Assembly (NCBI GenBank): GCA_946122785.1
Contig: CAMGYJ010000005.1
Location: 34,090,002 to 34,154,001, forward strand
DNA: 64,000 nucleotides
Direction of reading: 5' to 3'
Source: Linum tenue
Lineage: Eukaryota > Streptophyta > Magnoliopsida > Malpighiales > Linaceae
Shown here one piece after another: positions 33,344 through 44,641 of the stretch. The notes beneath the pieces were generated by a model. The model searched no databases. It was not told where the DNA came from and saw nothing but the letters and a program-made list of their open reading frames with translations. Positions within the stretch are counted from its first letter, which is position 1; every line of letters begins with the position of its first letter. The position numbers were made by a program, and so were the translations under genes.

Positions 33344-35438
33344 GTGGATAAACCAAGTCCTTCGTACAATAGCGAGACAAGCAACGTGGAAGATGAAGAG
33401 TTAGAATCAATGAGTAGTTCAGATGGTGAAGATCTGGAAGTTGATGAGGGGGAATTTGAGCCCCCCCCCCCCCCCACCTCACTACACGATGGTGCCACAA
33501 CATCCTCTCTATGCTCACAACGACGATCCTGACCTCTCTCATATACCTATATGGAATCCTGAATCTGGATTCGTGGTTGGCCAAACATTTGGAGGAAAGC
33601 CTCAGGTGGGATGCATTAAAAGAAACTGCTATGCGAAGAAGCTTTCAATATCGTGTCATCACTTCTTACACTAAACAAATTCATGTTCGTTGCGAGAACC
33701 ATGGCGACGGATGCATGTGGCATGTTCGGGCGGCATATGTTAAAAGAAATGGGGCTTGGCTCATTCGTAAGAGAGACAACAACCACACTTGTAGGTCGTC
33801 ACTGATTTCTCTAGATCACCGACAATTGAGTGCAAGGAAGGTTGCACAAACAATCAAACATCTGATTGAGGCACAACGTAACCTGGGATCACCATGAAGA
33901 GTGTCATCGATGAAGTGAAGAATCGACATGGCTATACCATCAGTTACAAGAAAGCATGGCATGGGAAGCAAAAAGCTATGGTAGAGGTGTATGGCGATTG
34001 GGAAGAGTCATTTGCTAACATGCCTCGTTTGATTCTTGCAATGGTGGACAAGAATCCTGGGTCTGTTTTTGTGCCTAGTTACGAAGATTTCTATGGGGGT
34101 GCTAAACGCGTGTTTAAGCGACTATTTTGGGCATTCAAACCATGCATTGATGGTTTCACCCATTGTCTGCCAATAATCCAAGTTGATGGCACCTTTCTGA
34201 CCGGCAAATACAAGGGCACTCTACTCGTTGCCACTAGTGTTGATGGCAGTATGCAACTTTTCCCGCTTGCTTTTGCTATAGTCGAATCGGAGAACAACTT
34301 AAGTTGGGCATGGTTTTTTTCCCAACTATACACTCGTGTCACTCAACGGAAGGACATTGCCATACTTTCTGATCGACACCATGGAATTGCACATGCTTTC
34401 TACGACCTGCCCGAGGAGCTAGGGTGGAAGTGGCGCTGGTGCATACGACATTTCAAAAGCAATTACGGGAAGCACTTTGGTAGAACTTATGGACAACGTG
34501 CAGTTTGGCACGCTGGTAAGAACAAATAAGATGTTGTGATTATATCAATTGGTTGAATGCGTATACTCCTTTACTAACCTTATTTTGCTTTATTGTAGCT
34601 ATTGCTTTTCAGACTCGAAAGTTTGTAGACAAAAATGAAGAGCATAAGGGAGGTCCACTCTGAAGGTGCAGATTGGCTAGAAACTCATCCTTTTGAGAGG
34701 TGGATGTTACATCAAGATGAAGGGTATAGGTATGGAATAACAACAACGAACATGGGTGAGTGCCTCAATGGTTTGTATGTTGGTCTTCGTGCAATGCCTA
34801 TCTCATCTATAGTCTTGCATACCTTCTTTCGTACGATGACATGGTTCGTTGAACGCTACCAAGCAGCATATCAGATGCTGAATGCTGGAATCTACATCCC
34901 AAAGAAGATTACGGATGATATGAAACCATGGTCGGAAAGGGCAAAATGGCATAAGGTGACTTTATTTAGTCGAAGAGATTCCCGCTTCGCAGTAGTAACA
35001 GGAAGTGGACCAGATAGTTCAAAGGGTGGTAATGCTCAAACAGTTATACTGGATGCAAGGAATGGAATAGGAGAGTGTACTTGTGGGAAGTTTCAAGGGA
35101 GACACCTGCCTTGCTCTCATGCATATGCAGCAGCGAGAAGCGTTAATTTGGACCCTTTGATATTTGTTAGTCCATACTACAAGACTCCATACGTGGTAAG
35201 AGTTTGGGAAGGATCGTTATTTCCCTTAGCTCATGAAGCATATTGGCCCCAGTATGATGGACCTGTACTGTACCCTCCCGAGCCTATGAAGCGTACCAAA
35301 GGTCGACCTAGAGTTAACCGAATTGCAAATGAAATGGATTGATCGAGGACACAGCGACGTCGTCCGAAGAAGTGCTCTGCATGTCGAGTTGAAGGGCATG
35401 ATAGGCGCCAGTGTCCAGGGCCATCGACTGACAATTGA
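33344..35438 (+). pseudogene. MULE transposase (DDE, SWIM, zinc knuckle), broken
   Basis: Order of parts: acidic N-terminus (33344-33460), Cys/His DNA-binding module (33600-33830, VRCENHGDGCMWHVRA then HTC), DDE catalytic domain with the first Asp in IIQVDGTFLTG (about 34180), second in ILSDRHHGI (about 34368) and Glu in NMGECLNG (about 34760), SWIM finger CTCGKFQGRHLPCSHAYA (35078-35130), and a CCHC knuckle CSACRVEGHDRRQC (35375-35415). A GT-AG intron lies at 34516-34598. Breaks: a run of 15 C at 33461-33475, a shift near 33600, one at 33894, one excess base in an A-run at 34631, and an in-frame TGA at 35340 that cuts off the knuckle. Transposase acts in the nucleus to cut and rejoin element ends. 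This copy is dead. Confidence 0.85.
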
Positions 35439-35440
35439 AA

Positions 35441-35720
35441 GTTTATGTTGTAATTTGAATTTTATGTTGTGATTTAAGAACTTTATGTTGTAATTTAAAT
35501 TTTATGTTGTGATTTAAGAACTTTATGTTGTAATTTGAATTTTATGTTGTAATATGAATTTTATGTTGTGAAATAGAACAAATTAACAACTCTAGAGAAA
35601 TAGAACAACTTAACAACGTCATTAGAAATAGAACAACTTAACAACTCTAAAGAAATAGAACAACTTAACAACGTCATTAGAAATAGAACAACTTAACAAC
35701 TCTAAAGAAATAGAACAACT
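35441..35720. repeat. Two short-period tandem arrays behind the transposase
   Basis: From 35441 to about 35575 a ~40-bp unit (TTTATGTTGTAATTTGAATT and variants) repeats. From 35590 a 55-bp unit (CTCTAAAGAAATAGAACAAC, ending in TTAACAA) repeats at 35590, 35645 and, partly, 35700. They lie between the knuckle and the right subterminal ACTCGA array of MULE-1. Confidence 0.8.
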
Positions 35721-36236
35721 CGATCCGCGTCATCACTGCTTCGCGGGTTTGGCAATCGAACGGCCTAGATCGAGTTTAGGGTACTCGATCGACGGTAGTG
35801 CGCGCCTGACGTCATCGATCAGCGTCAATCAGATCGATTGCCACGAACTCGATCTACTGACATCGAGTTTCCCACGCTCGATGCGCGTCATCACTGCTTC
35901 GCGGGTTCAGCAATCGAACGACCTAGATCGCTTCCCGGTACATCGATCTAGGGTGGAGCGCTGCCCAGGTCATCGATCCAGGTCTTGCTGTTCGAGTCTT
36001 CCTTCCTCGATGCACGTGGATCGATTTGTTGGCAGTCGATCCGGTTCTAGTTCGAGTTTGTTGAACTCGAATCGTGTCAAACTTTGGTAGTTTGGGAATT
36101 TTTTATAAAAGTTATGTATTCTGGGAATTATTTTTAATTATTACTGTATTTAGGGAATTAATTTGAAACACAATGATGAAGGCAATTATTAGCATAACGA
36201 AAAGCTATTCAAACAAATAACAATTCGAAACTCATT

Positions 36237-36957
36237 TGTTATGTGTCCTTATCTGTCACATTGTCTATCTAAGGGACTCTTTTTGTAATTTCCCTTTTCT
36301 CATGTAGTCGAGTAGAATTAGGAGAAGTTTGGCCATTATATATCGTTGAAATCGGTGGCTTAATCAATCAATTTTGAAAGTCCGTTGAGTAGTCTCGTTC
36401 ACATCGAATGGAAAAACCGTGTAAATATCATTGTACGTGTCTCCTTATTTATTTACATTCTCTTCATGGTATCAAAGCGGTGAGACGATTCCACAGTTAA
36501 TCTCATCATGTCCGACGACGAAGGAAATAAGACTGGTGGCGGGGGTGATGTGAAACCAGTGGCTCAACCCCGTCTCCTCTGTTTCTCCATCAATATGATT
36601 CTCCCAGTTACTTGTATGTTGAGGATTTGCTCACAGGATTCAACTTCAGTGAATGGGCCGGTGATATTACAGACTCTTTGATCGCCAAAAAAAACTTGGG
36701 ATCGTGGATGGATCAATCCCTTGTCCAGCGGCGGCGGCGAGCGTGAAACATGGAAGCAATGTGATGCCACGATCAAGGGTTGGTTGAAGACTTCCATGAG
36801 CAAGGATGTGCATAGCAGCGTTTATTTTGCTAAAACGACTTGTGAAATCTTGTTGGATCTTGAAACGCTATTTGGTCACGGTAGTGCAACGAGGCTGTAT
36901 GAACTCCATCGTACGACCAGCTCTCTTCAGAAACAGAATTCGTCCATTATTATATAA
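36237..36957 (+). mobile_element. Copia fragment: LTR end, primer-binding site, gag piece
   Basis: TGGTATCAAAGC (36467-36478) is a one-mismatch tRNA-Met primer-binding site and follows CA directly. The LTR may start at TG 36237 (230 bp). Gag opens at ATG 36508 with an acidic N-terminus, has a stop near 36680, and continues as ATIKGWLKTSMSKDVHSSVY and ATRLYELHRTTSSLQ (36750-36940), typical of Copia gag. Everything after gag is missing. Confidence 0.7.
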
Positions 36958-36989
36958 GTATAATCCTGTTGCAATTATGTCGTTCACTG

Positions 36990-37303
36990 GTTTCTAACCC
37001 TAGCTAGTTTTAGCAACAAATGTAGTGGGGGTTTAAACCCTAACTACGAACATATTTGTTAGATTTTAAACTATCATGTAATAGGGGTTTTAACTTGAAA
37101 GAAGTAGCAACGGTATGAACCCCTGCTATAACCCTTAGACAATATTTCCATCGTGAGTTGCTAAAAGTCATTGCTATCTATAGCAGACACTAGCAAGCGT
37201 TGGTTTAGGGGTTGAAAAAATTCTTGCTACAATTTGTATCAGGGGTTAAAACCCTTTAATAGGCCAAAAAAATCCGTGGCATAGGCTCTTAATTTTTTTA
37301 GTG
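36990..37303. mobile_element. CACTA-like terminal fragment
   Basis: On the minus strand the right border reads CACTAAAAAAATTAAG. Inward there are repeated words such as TAGCAAC, GGGTTTTAACCC and GTTTAAACCC in both orientations, as in CACTA subterminal repeats. The other terminus was not found, and the neighbouring Copia piece may have removed it. Confidence 0.4.
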
Positions 37304-38454
37304 TCTTTGCCCATCCAAACAAATGCATTATGCTAGCCAATTTACTGCATTGTGTAGGAATTTAATCCAATTAGTATACCAAATGACTGCGGTCAAACGA
37401 CCCATGTAAAATCTCTAAATTTTTATTGATGTATTTGGATCTAAATCCCTCATAACCAAGGGGTCATTTGAAAGTTGTGATTGTTAGTGTTGTATTTGTT
37501 AAATATATGCATTGTCCACAATACAACGTTTGAAAGTGTCAAGTTGCAAAACAATGCATGTATTGCTTGTGTGGCTCCCACCTACAATCAACAAAAATGA
37601 GGGATTGTACAATCTTAACTAATTGTGATTGTTTTCCTAAAAAACACTAATTGTGATTGTTGGTTTAAGTTAGACCCCTTTTCTTTTTTACATTTGTATT
37701 CATAGTTCCTTTTATTTTATATCGAAAGTGTAGGGTAAATGTGATATTTTTTTATAAACTAACTTTATGACAATCAATTCATAAAGAGTAATCTCTATTT
37801 TTTATCCAAATATTTTCAGATTCTTTTATATTATCTAAATCTATTAAAATGTTATTAATTATTCAAATATTTCGTAATGCATCAAAATATTAGCCATTTT
37901 TTTATGTTATCGTTAATAATTTTATAACTCTTTTCTTAGTTAAAATACTAAAATTATGGTATGTTGACCTTCATGTGTCGTTTTCAAGTCAGTATCATGT
38001 TGCCAAATCAATATTACTAACAAAATTGTTAACTGAAAGTTAACATTTGGTTAATTAATTCTTAGTATTTCGACAGGTTTGTCTAGTAAAAAAGAATCCA
38101 AAAAAAGGTTGGGCTAATAAATAGTCATTACCCATTCATAAATTATAATCCCAACAACCAAACAATTAATATGAAAATACTCCATACTACGATTTAACAT
38201 ACGCAACTACGGCAAATTCCTAATCCAACCCACCCATATCATTTTCCCGAGTATTCTCTATTTCTCCAGATTAGAAATTTGGGTGGCGTGTATATCTACA
38301 ATGAAATTCCTGGGAGGGCGAGCCATCAGTGTACATATATGCAGGGCAAAGGGGAAATCTCTGATGCCGTGTGGAATTGATTGCTTTGCTTCACTCCACA
38401 ATGGCACTGTGGTCGCTTTCATGGCTGCTGCTCATCATCACATATTTCATCTCC

Positions 38455-38488
<34 letters not shown>

Positions 38489-39119
38489 CTGAAAGAGTGA
38501 AAGTACAATATTGCTGTGTAGTATCGAGTTTTCCCGTTTCTTGTGTGTTGGGTTGGGAGCCAAAAGTAAAAGCTGGTAGGGGCCATAGAGAGAAAGAAAG
38601 GGCGCTTCAGTTCACTTTACATCCCAGCTCCTGAGATATACGCCGAGTTCGTGTAAGTATACACAAGCTAAGACTAGTGAAAGTTGCATGGCAGCCAGTA
38701 CTGTGACACAGCATGCATGCAGAGATGAGAATCAGAGAGATGGCTTTGGATGATTATATTTTGGGGAAGGAACGCACGCCGCCCGTAAAATCACCCCTCA
38801 GCTGATGAAATCGATGCATTAATTCTTCAAGACAACAATAAACTCTCCACCCCTGGCCTGCTGTGACCTTCTTTCTTGTATCTTTTAGCCATGTACGTAC
38901 GTACGTGTTGTTGGTCCATGATGGTTCAATTATAAACAAGAAAAGCAAGCATATAGATTCAATTCAATAATGCAGTACTATTGGAGGAGTAATCAGCGGA
39001 GTGAAAAGGGGAGGGGAGGGAATAGATTGGATAGAGGTTAAGAAAAAGAGAAAAGTGAAAGGGAAGACCCCGGCCTCCCCCCCCTAACCTTTACCATTTA
39101 CTTAATTACCATAATCATT
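37304..39119. other. Intergenic with a CTCTCA microsatellite
   Basis: A (CTCTCA) repeat of about five units lies at 38455-38486. Around 38280-38950 the sequence is less AT-rich, without a recognised protein on either strand. A non-coding transcript is possible, but I have no positive evidence. Confidence 0.4.
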
Positions 39120-39127
39120 ATTATCAC

Positions 39128-39391
39128 TACGGGTAAGCATCGGTCTGGTCTGACTCGGGTGAACCACGGTCTAATAGTGAAAGATATCTAAGAATCAAGG
39201 ACTAGATATCAATAGTACATTCGATCTGTTTTAGTCCGATCCAAAAGTAAATTTGGTTCATTTTTCTTTAGTATTTATGAAATCCATTGGACCAAGGACC
39301 AGACCATATTATATTCAATTCGATGTGATCCGATCCAAACATAGATTCGGTCCGGTGTAATCCGGTATGAACCAACCCTTGCCCACCCCTA
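39128..39391. mobile_element. hAT-type MITE, 264 bp (GGTCYGG family)
   Basis: A perfect 8-bp repeat ATTATCAC flanks it (39120-39127 and 39392-39399). The ends TACGGGTAAGCATCGG and, on the complement, TAGGGGTGGGCAAGGG form inverted termini. The interior has GGTCTGGTC and GATCCGATCC words and no coding capacity. Confidence 0.85.
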
Positions 39392-39399
39392 ATTATCAC

Positions 39400-39781
39400 A
39401 ATTCACAACAGTCAAACACATAGCCTCCTAGCTGTCATCAAGCATTAGCAATAATAGGCTCTCATTCTGCCTATTAGGTCATCTTCCTCTACTAGTAACT
39501 TTAAACCTAGCTTCATTGCCCCACGCGCAGGCTTGAAGGCGGTGGCGGCCACTAATACTGGTTTTTCATTTCCACTGTTGCAACTTGCACGAAGTAACCA
39601 AGAATTGAGTATTTCCATTTCCTGCATGATTGACAAGACAACACCTCGCCTAGCTAATTAAAGACACCGTTTTCTCCAGTCAAAACCATATGATCCCGAC
39701 TCGTTTGACGAAACGCCACAATAATTAACTAATTACTAATATAATTAACGGCAGAGATTAACTAAGACTAAACTTAAATAA
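39400..39781. other. 3' flank of the OVATE gene
   Basis: Non-coding; it would contain the 3' untranslated region of the minus-strand OVATE gene. No other gene is seen. Confidence 0.4.
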
Positions 39782-40795
39782 TTAAATTAAGTCCTCCCAA
39801 ATCTCGGAGAAAGCCTGGACGATGACCGGGTGGTGATCCTTGGAATTCAGCGACAGAAAGCAGCGCAGCAGCTGCTCCAGATCCTTCTCCTCGAACATCT
39901 CCTTCTCCCTAATCATCTCCGCCATCGACCTCTTGAAATCCTCCCTCGGATCCTCCGACCTCTTCACCACCGCGTAGCTCTCCTTCACTTTCCCTTCCAC
40001 CTTGCACGGCATCACCCACTGCGAGAACCTCGACAACCTCGCCGGCGACCCCACCTCCGCCGCCGCCGCCGCCTTCCTCCGCCGCCTCCTGCGCGCTCCT
40101 CGTCTGTCGTCCTTCCTCCTGGTCCCGCCCCCAAATAGTACCGTCTCGCTGATGGGCTTCAACCGAGGGGATGAGGAGCCTGCCACGTCATCATCGTCGT
40201 CGTCGTCGTCGGTGGAGAAGCTTCTACAGGACGACACCAGCGTCGCCTCCATTTCCTCGCCCTCGTCGTGGTCCTCCGGGCCTCCTTCGCTGCTGAAGAG
40301 TCCCCCCGTGTCGGCGGAGGAAGTCGAGATCCGGATCCGCGTCGTTTTCTTCTTCTTCTTCTTCTTCTTCACGCGCCGTTTCGACGCTGCCTTCTTCGAG
40401 GCAGGGGGGAGGATCACGTGATTGCTAGCGACAGCCACGTGCCATTTGTCCTCCTCCTCCCAGCGGAGCACGTGCCTCCTCCCCGGATGCGGCGGGGCGG
40501 AGGCGGTGGATTTGGAGGCGCAGCCGCAGCCGATGGAGGTGATGGCGGAGGACACGTGGCGCTTGATGGAAGAGGAGGAGGAGGAGTCACGTGGCTTACT
40601 GCTGCTGGGATGATCTGGCGGAGGAGGCAGGGGATGAGCGGCGGTGGCGGAGGAGGAGGAGACAAGGCGGTGGAAGGAGGGAATAGGGGCGGGATGGGAA
40701 GAAGGACAGGTGTCGTCCAGGTTTTTGGAACGGCAGTAGTGGAAAGATGATGGGATCACTCGGGAGAACTTGGGCAACTGGAATCTCTTCCCCAT
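39782..40795 (-). CDS. OVATE family protein (transcriptional repressor), single exon
   Basis: One frame of 337 residues with no intron, as usual for this plant family. The C-terminal OVATE domain (about 270-337) includes SYAVVKRSEDPREDF, then EMIREKEMFEEKDLEQLL, then CFLSLNSKDHHPVIVQAFSE. The N-terminus KFSRVIPSSFHYCRSK is typical of the OFP6/7/8 branch. OVATE proteins act in the nucleus, partner with TALE homeodomain and TRM proteins, and shape organs. Two oddities are a run of eight or nine lysines (~residue 145) and a run of eight aspartates (~200), both coded by trinucleotide repeats that can change length. The start is the first ATG after a TATA box. Neighbouring genes are unrelated. I am confident of the family, less of the exact branch. 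Confidence 0.93.
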   Translation of the reverse strand: MGKRFQLPKFSRVIPSSFHYCRSKNLDDTCPSSHPAPIPSFHRLVSSSSATAAHPLPPPPDHPSSSKPRDSSSSSSIKRHVSSAITSIGCGCASKSTASAPPHPGRRHVLRWEEEDKWHVAVASNHVILPPASKKAASKRRVKKKKKKKKTTRIRISTSSADTGGLFSSEGGPEDHDEGEEMEATLVSSCRSFSTDDDDDDDDVAGSSSPRLKPISETVLFGGGTRRKDDRRGARRRRRRKAAAAAEVGSPARLSRFSQWVMPCKVEGKVKESYAVVKRSEDPREDFKRSMAEMIREKEMFEEKDLEQLLRCFLSLNSKDHHPVIVQAFSEIWEDLI

Positions 40796-40852
40796 TCTCT
40801 CACACTCTGTTTGGAGTTACAACTGTTGGCTTCGCACAGGCGACCACTACAC

Positions 40853-40859
40853 TTATATA
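40853..40859 (-). promoter_or_regulatory. TATA box of the OVATE gene
   Basis: TATATAA on the minus strand lies about 58 bp before the ATG at 40795, implying a leader of roughly 30 bases. Confidence 0.55.
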
Positions 40860-40891
40860 AAGTGATGACTGATGATGAGAGTTAGAATTCA

Positions 40892-40936
<45 letters not shown>
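40892..40936. repeat. (ATT)15 microsatellite in the OVATE promoter
   Basis: About 45 bp of uninterrupted ATT, 33 bp upstream of the TATA box of the minus-strand gene. Length variation here could affect promoter spacing. Confidence 0.9.
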
Positions 40937-41039
40937 TATAAAGACAAATCGCTTTGCTTTTCATGTAACAAGATGAAGTAAATAGTTGGGTTGTATGCTA
41001 GGTAATTGTGGATGGAATAAATGGTATGGTTTTGTCGTA

Positions 41040-41580
41040 GTTTAGAACGGTCCGGTCCGGTTCGGTTAAATTGGTTCAAATTGATCTGGTTCAATTCGGT
41101 CTTTTTGAAAATATAAGGACCAAAGATTGGATTGGATATGATCTGGTCTTGACCCGGTCCGATCCCAATTCGATCTTGATTTTATATTGAACTCAGAAAT
41201 AATGATGATTTGCACTCAGAAATAAATTAACTTACAGCACAACGAAATCGAATAGGAAATCATTATGGAATTCCCAATGACTAGATTAATGACCGCGGGG
41301 AATGGTTTAAGCTAATAACTAAATTATGTTTTGTACTAAGTGCAAATGTTTGTGACCGTTTATGCAAATTATCCTTAAGTTAATTTGGGTGTTGAGCTCT
41401 CTTATCCGGTCTTTATCCAGTTTTCGATTCGATCCCAAACGGTTTTTTACCTCAAATCTAAGCCCAAATATTGGATTGGATTGTTTACTATCCGGTTCCG
41501 GTCCGGTCTCAGTCCGAGTTATACGGTCCGGTTTCGGGTAAAACCAAAAAACCCGGACCAAATAGCCAGCCCTCTTAATC
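41040..41580. repeat. Decayed hAT-type element with CGGTCCGG words
   Basis: Both ends of this stretch carry words such as CGGTCCGGTCCGG and GGTTCCGGTCCGG, and the right border reads AGGGCTGGCTATTTGGTCC on the complement, like hAT termini elsewhere here. The left terminus and target duplication could not be found. Confidence 0.45.
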
Positions 41581-41638
41581 TGTGATCTACTAGTGTTTTA
41601 TGTAAGTTAATTTATTTCTGAGTGCAAATCATCATTAT
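41199..41638. repeat. Perfect 37-bp inverted repeat enclosing ~366 bp
   Basis: ATAATGATGATTTGCACTCA and the following 17 bases at 41199-41235 recur exactly inverted at 41602-41638. Homology stops sharply at both ends. The right arm lies outside the decayed hAT border and the left arm inside it. Confidence 0.85.
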
Positions 41639-42498
41639 ATCCTAATACTGATAACATCATACATGATTCAGTACCGAATCTCATAGTTAGAGGACAAAAA
41701 GGACTCAACTATTATGAATTCCCTAAATCCATCATAGTTTGAGTCAAAATCAAGTTTGAGCAATCTTTCTTTTGAGAGGGACACACTCCAAGGTTTAAGT
41801 ACAGATCTAAATTGAACTTATAGCATTGAGTACCCAAAAGAAAAAAGATACTCAATTCTAATACAATTTTTGTCATAATTTTTTAATGAACAAACAAAAC
41901 AAAAAGTTGAAAACACTAATATGAATATTTTTTTTGGTGACAATATGAATATATCTAAATAGAAATCAATTCAAATTCCATTTAAATACAAAATTATTAA
42001 AAATACATATAAGTCCGATTAAATATTATGATAATGACATCAAATTATCCAACAATACAAACCATTACATTTTCTCCCATAGCTGGAAAGACACCAGAAA
42101 AAACCCCGCAAAAAGGAACCTGTAAATAAACACATAAAAAATAAAATTTGAATCTAAGGATTGGATTTGAGGCATTTGGTTGCGTTTTGGATTCCTGTGT
42201 TGTATTGTATGTACAGTGTTTTGTCTGTGTTTGCATGCATATTGTTCAACGGCATGCGTAGCTTCTGTTTGTTCCTCCTAATAACTCAGTATTACCCCCC
42301 ACAGTATTAGGAGATAGCCAGCAACGAGATCACTTGCTAACCCTTCAGTCTCTTCTTTCTTTTTATCTTTGGCCCCCGAAAATGGGCAATGATGGCCTCT
42401 TTGTCTTTCGGTTAATTTCAAATTATTCATAAGAGAGGCTCCTAAGTACTGTGATTATGGATATGTTCCCCATTTGGGTTATGGCAAAGCTCGTCATT
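41639..42498. other. AT-rich spacer, nothing recognised
   Basis: No gene or element with clear ends. Confidence 0.4.
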
Positions 42499-42506
42499 TA
42501 TATGAT

Positions 42507-43359
42507 TAGGGGTGTTCAAATGGTTACCATGGTTATAACCAAACCAAATAAGACTAAATTCCATTAATCAAGGAATACAATATCATAACCAAACCGTCCA
42601 AACTAATACAACAACCAAATTAACCAAACTAAAGTTTAGTCGGTTTGGTTAATTGGTTAACCAGATTAACCAATATAAAATCACATTATCATTGATGATG
42701 AAAATTTTTCGGTTAATGTAACAATTGGCAATTTATATAATGAATAAAACATAACAATCAACACGTAGTTATAGTTGACCCTTAACAAAAATACATGCAA
42801 CTAAGACAATTATCTTACGATTAGTATAGAAGTATTCGCCTAACGAAAATTTATGACAATGTTATGGGTTAATGAATTGTTGTGTTTGTGTAAATTGACT
42901 TAGTCTCTTAGCAGTTATTATAGGCTGGAAATAACCTTCCTTTCAAGTTTTCATCCATCATAATGTATGAAATTTATCTAAATTAGGCGTCCATATGTTG
43001 TGGTCTACATTTTACATATACAAATATCACTACAACAAATTATGGCTATTATGAGCAATATTGAGCTTTATATTTTATGAGTCTAAAAGGGATGAACGTT
43101 AACTCTTGAGTATTGTTCAAAAAAAGGTTATGTAAAGTATTAAGTATGTGTATATAATATATGTTAGATATATGACTAATTACTTAACTGGTTAATTTGG
43201 TTTGACTGGTTAGGAGTGTCTGAAACCAAACCACCTAAACCAAACAAGCTAAAAATTTTAACCAAACCAAACCAATTATCCAAATTAACCAAACCAAATT
43301 ATCCAAATAGTACCGGTTAAAACGGTTACCATGGTAACCAAACCGTTTGAACACCCCTA
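42507..43359. mobile_element. hAT-type MITE, 853 bp (ACCAAACC family), best copy
   Basis: It begins TAGGGGTGTTCAAATGG and ends TTTGAACACCCCTA, and is flanked by a perfect 8-bp duplication TATATGAT (42499-42506 and 43360-43367). Subterminal regions repeat AACCAAACC, GGTTACCATGGTAACC and TTAACCAA in both orientations. It is the reference for the copies at 1065-1623 and 15377-16049. No coding capacity. Confidence 0.92.
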
Positions 43360-43367
43360 TATATGAT

Positions 43368-44633
43368 TGATTGCTTTATTTCCACAATTGACCATTACAA
43401 AAACTATTGAATATGTGTAATATGTCTCAACATTAACATTTATGTATTGAACTTGTAAACTTGCTAGTAACTTTTTTTGGGTACGTAATAGTTATTTTTA
43501 GTAGGTATTTTATTTCGAAATGATGTCAATTTTTGTCACATAGACAAGAAAATACACGAATATGCAAAAAAAAAAAAAAAATTTGATTTTAAGGTTTTAC
43601 AATTTTGGGTTTCAGGGTTAATATATATGGATCGGATTAGTTATAATTATGTATTATATAATCAATTTAGACTAACGGTACTACATAAAATTCAAAATTC
43701 TTTGTCTTAAGACTATTTTCATGATTTGGTGCATATATACACTCAGTTTTGCGACGGCATCATAGAGATCAACAACTAAATTTGAGATTGTGCATGACTT
43801 TATTAGGATAATTGATTTGTAGCTGTAAAGCGTAAGTCTATGGTGCACTAAGGAAATTAAGGGACGTCTCTTGCCTGGCTCTCCTATTACGCACAGAACA
43901 CTCACACAAAGGGGCAAGAAAGAAAAAGTCTAACCAGGTAGGTCGCTACAAACGAAATTATCATATCAATGATCATGAAAGGGAAATTAATGACTTTCTA
44001 CGCAATCGATTCGTTTGATGAAAAGGGAAGAAAAATGAATTAAGAGAGGAGAGGTTGGAGAAAGCTCCCCATTACTTTCAGACATCCCAAAATGGTGCTG
44101 CCGACTTCTCTGCGTCACATGCAGTTCCCCACCCAAGAAATTAACTCACTGACCATATTCCAGTCCAGTCCTAGTGTCCATAACCAACTCGTTCCGCCAT
44201 TGATGTACGATGTTCTGATGTTCATATCATCTTGATAACATAATTGTCCATCGGTTGGCTCCTGATCATCAACATCATGAATCATGATTCATGTCTCATT
44301 AGCCCCTCGGCCTCGGGGGAAGCGTTTATTGTTACTGTTTCTTGTTTGGCTTCCATCTTTTTCCCAGCTGGTCGCTGTTGGTCTCTGTTTGGTTGTTCCT
44401 TTTCGGTTTCATGATTTACCCCTCACCGGTAACTACCACGCGTAACCAGGTAGACGGTACATGTAACTCCAGCTAGCTAGAGTAGAGATGCCTCATCATA
44501 TATGGCGACCAATTCCGGTCTTTGCACTTGTCTCCCAGTCTACGGCAGTCGGCAGCTACAGAGTGAATTTATGACGACAGTCTCTTTCTATCTATATGTA
44601 CGTACCCACAATTGAGATGCACACAATTCATTG
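43368..44633. other. Intergenic, no gene recognised
   Basis: Mixed AT-rich DNA. An A-run lies near 43566-43580. The part 43860-44600 is more balanced, but no protein or RNA family was recognised. Confidence 0.4.
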
Positions 44634-44641
44634 GTGTTAAT

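Larger units (their letters stand above)
30230..36164 (+). mobile_element. Mutator-like element with transposase (MULE-1), nested Copia inside
   Basis: A perfect 9-bp direct repeat GAAACACAA (30221-30229 and 36165-36173) flanks the element, the Mutator hallmark. About 115 bp at each end are inverted repeats (AATTCCC, then TAATACAG, then AAATAATTCCC on the right complement). Next to both ends lie dense arrays of ACTCGA/TCGAGT. A leader-like segment with a donor GGAG|GTAAGT near 31015 is followed by the Copia insertion (31077-33192) and then the transposase pseudogene. The element is the whole 5.9 kb unit. Confidence 0.88.

Noticed and set aside
33461..33475. Run of 15 C read as a poly-proline stretch
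   Set aside because: It falls in the acidic N-terminal region of the transposase and shifts the frame; better read as a slippage site in a pseudogene.
35441..35720. Short tandem arrays considered as a CRISPR-like array
   Set aside because: Units are contiguous without unique spacers, and the window is a plant genome; these are minisatellites inside a MULE.
40268..40750. 160-codon open frame antisense to the OVATE gene
   Set aside because: It mirrors the GC-rich, repetitive OVATE coding strand; composition is Gly/Arg-rich nonsense with no family match.
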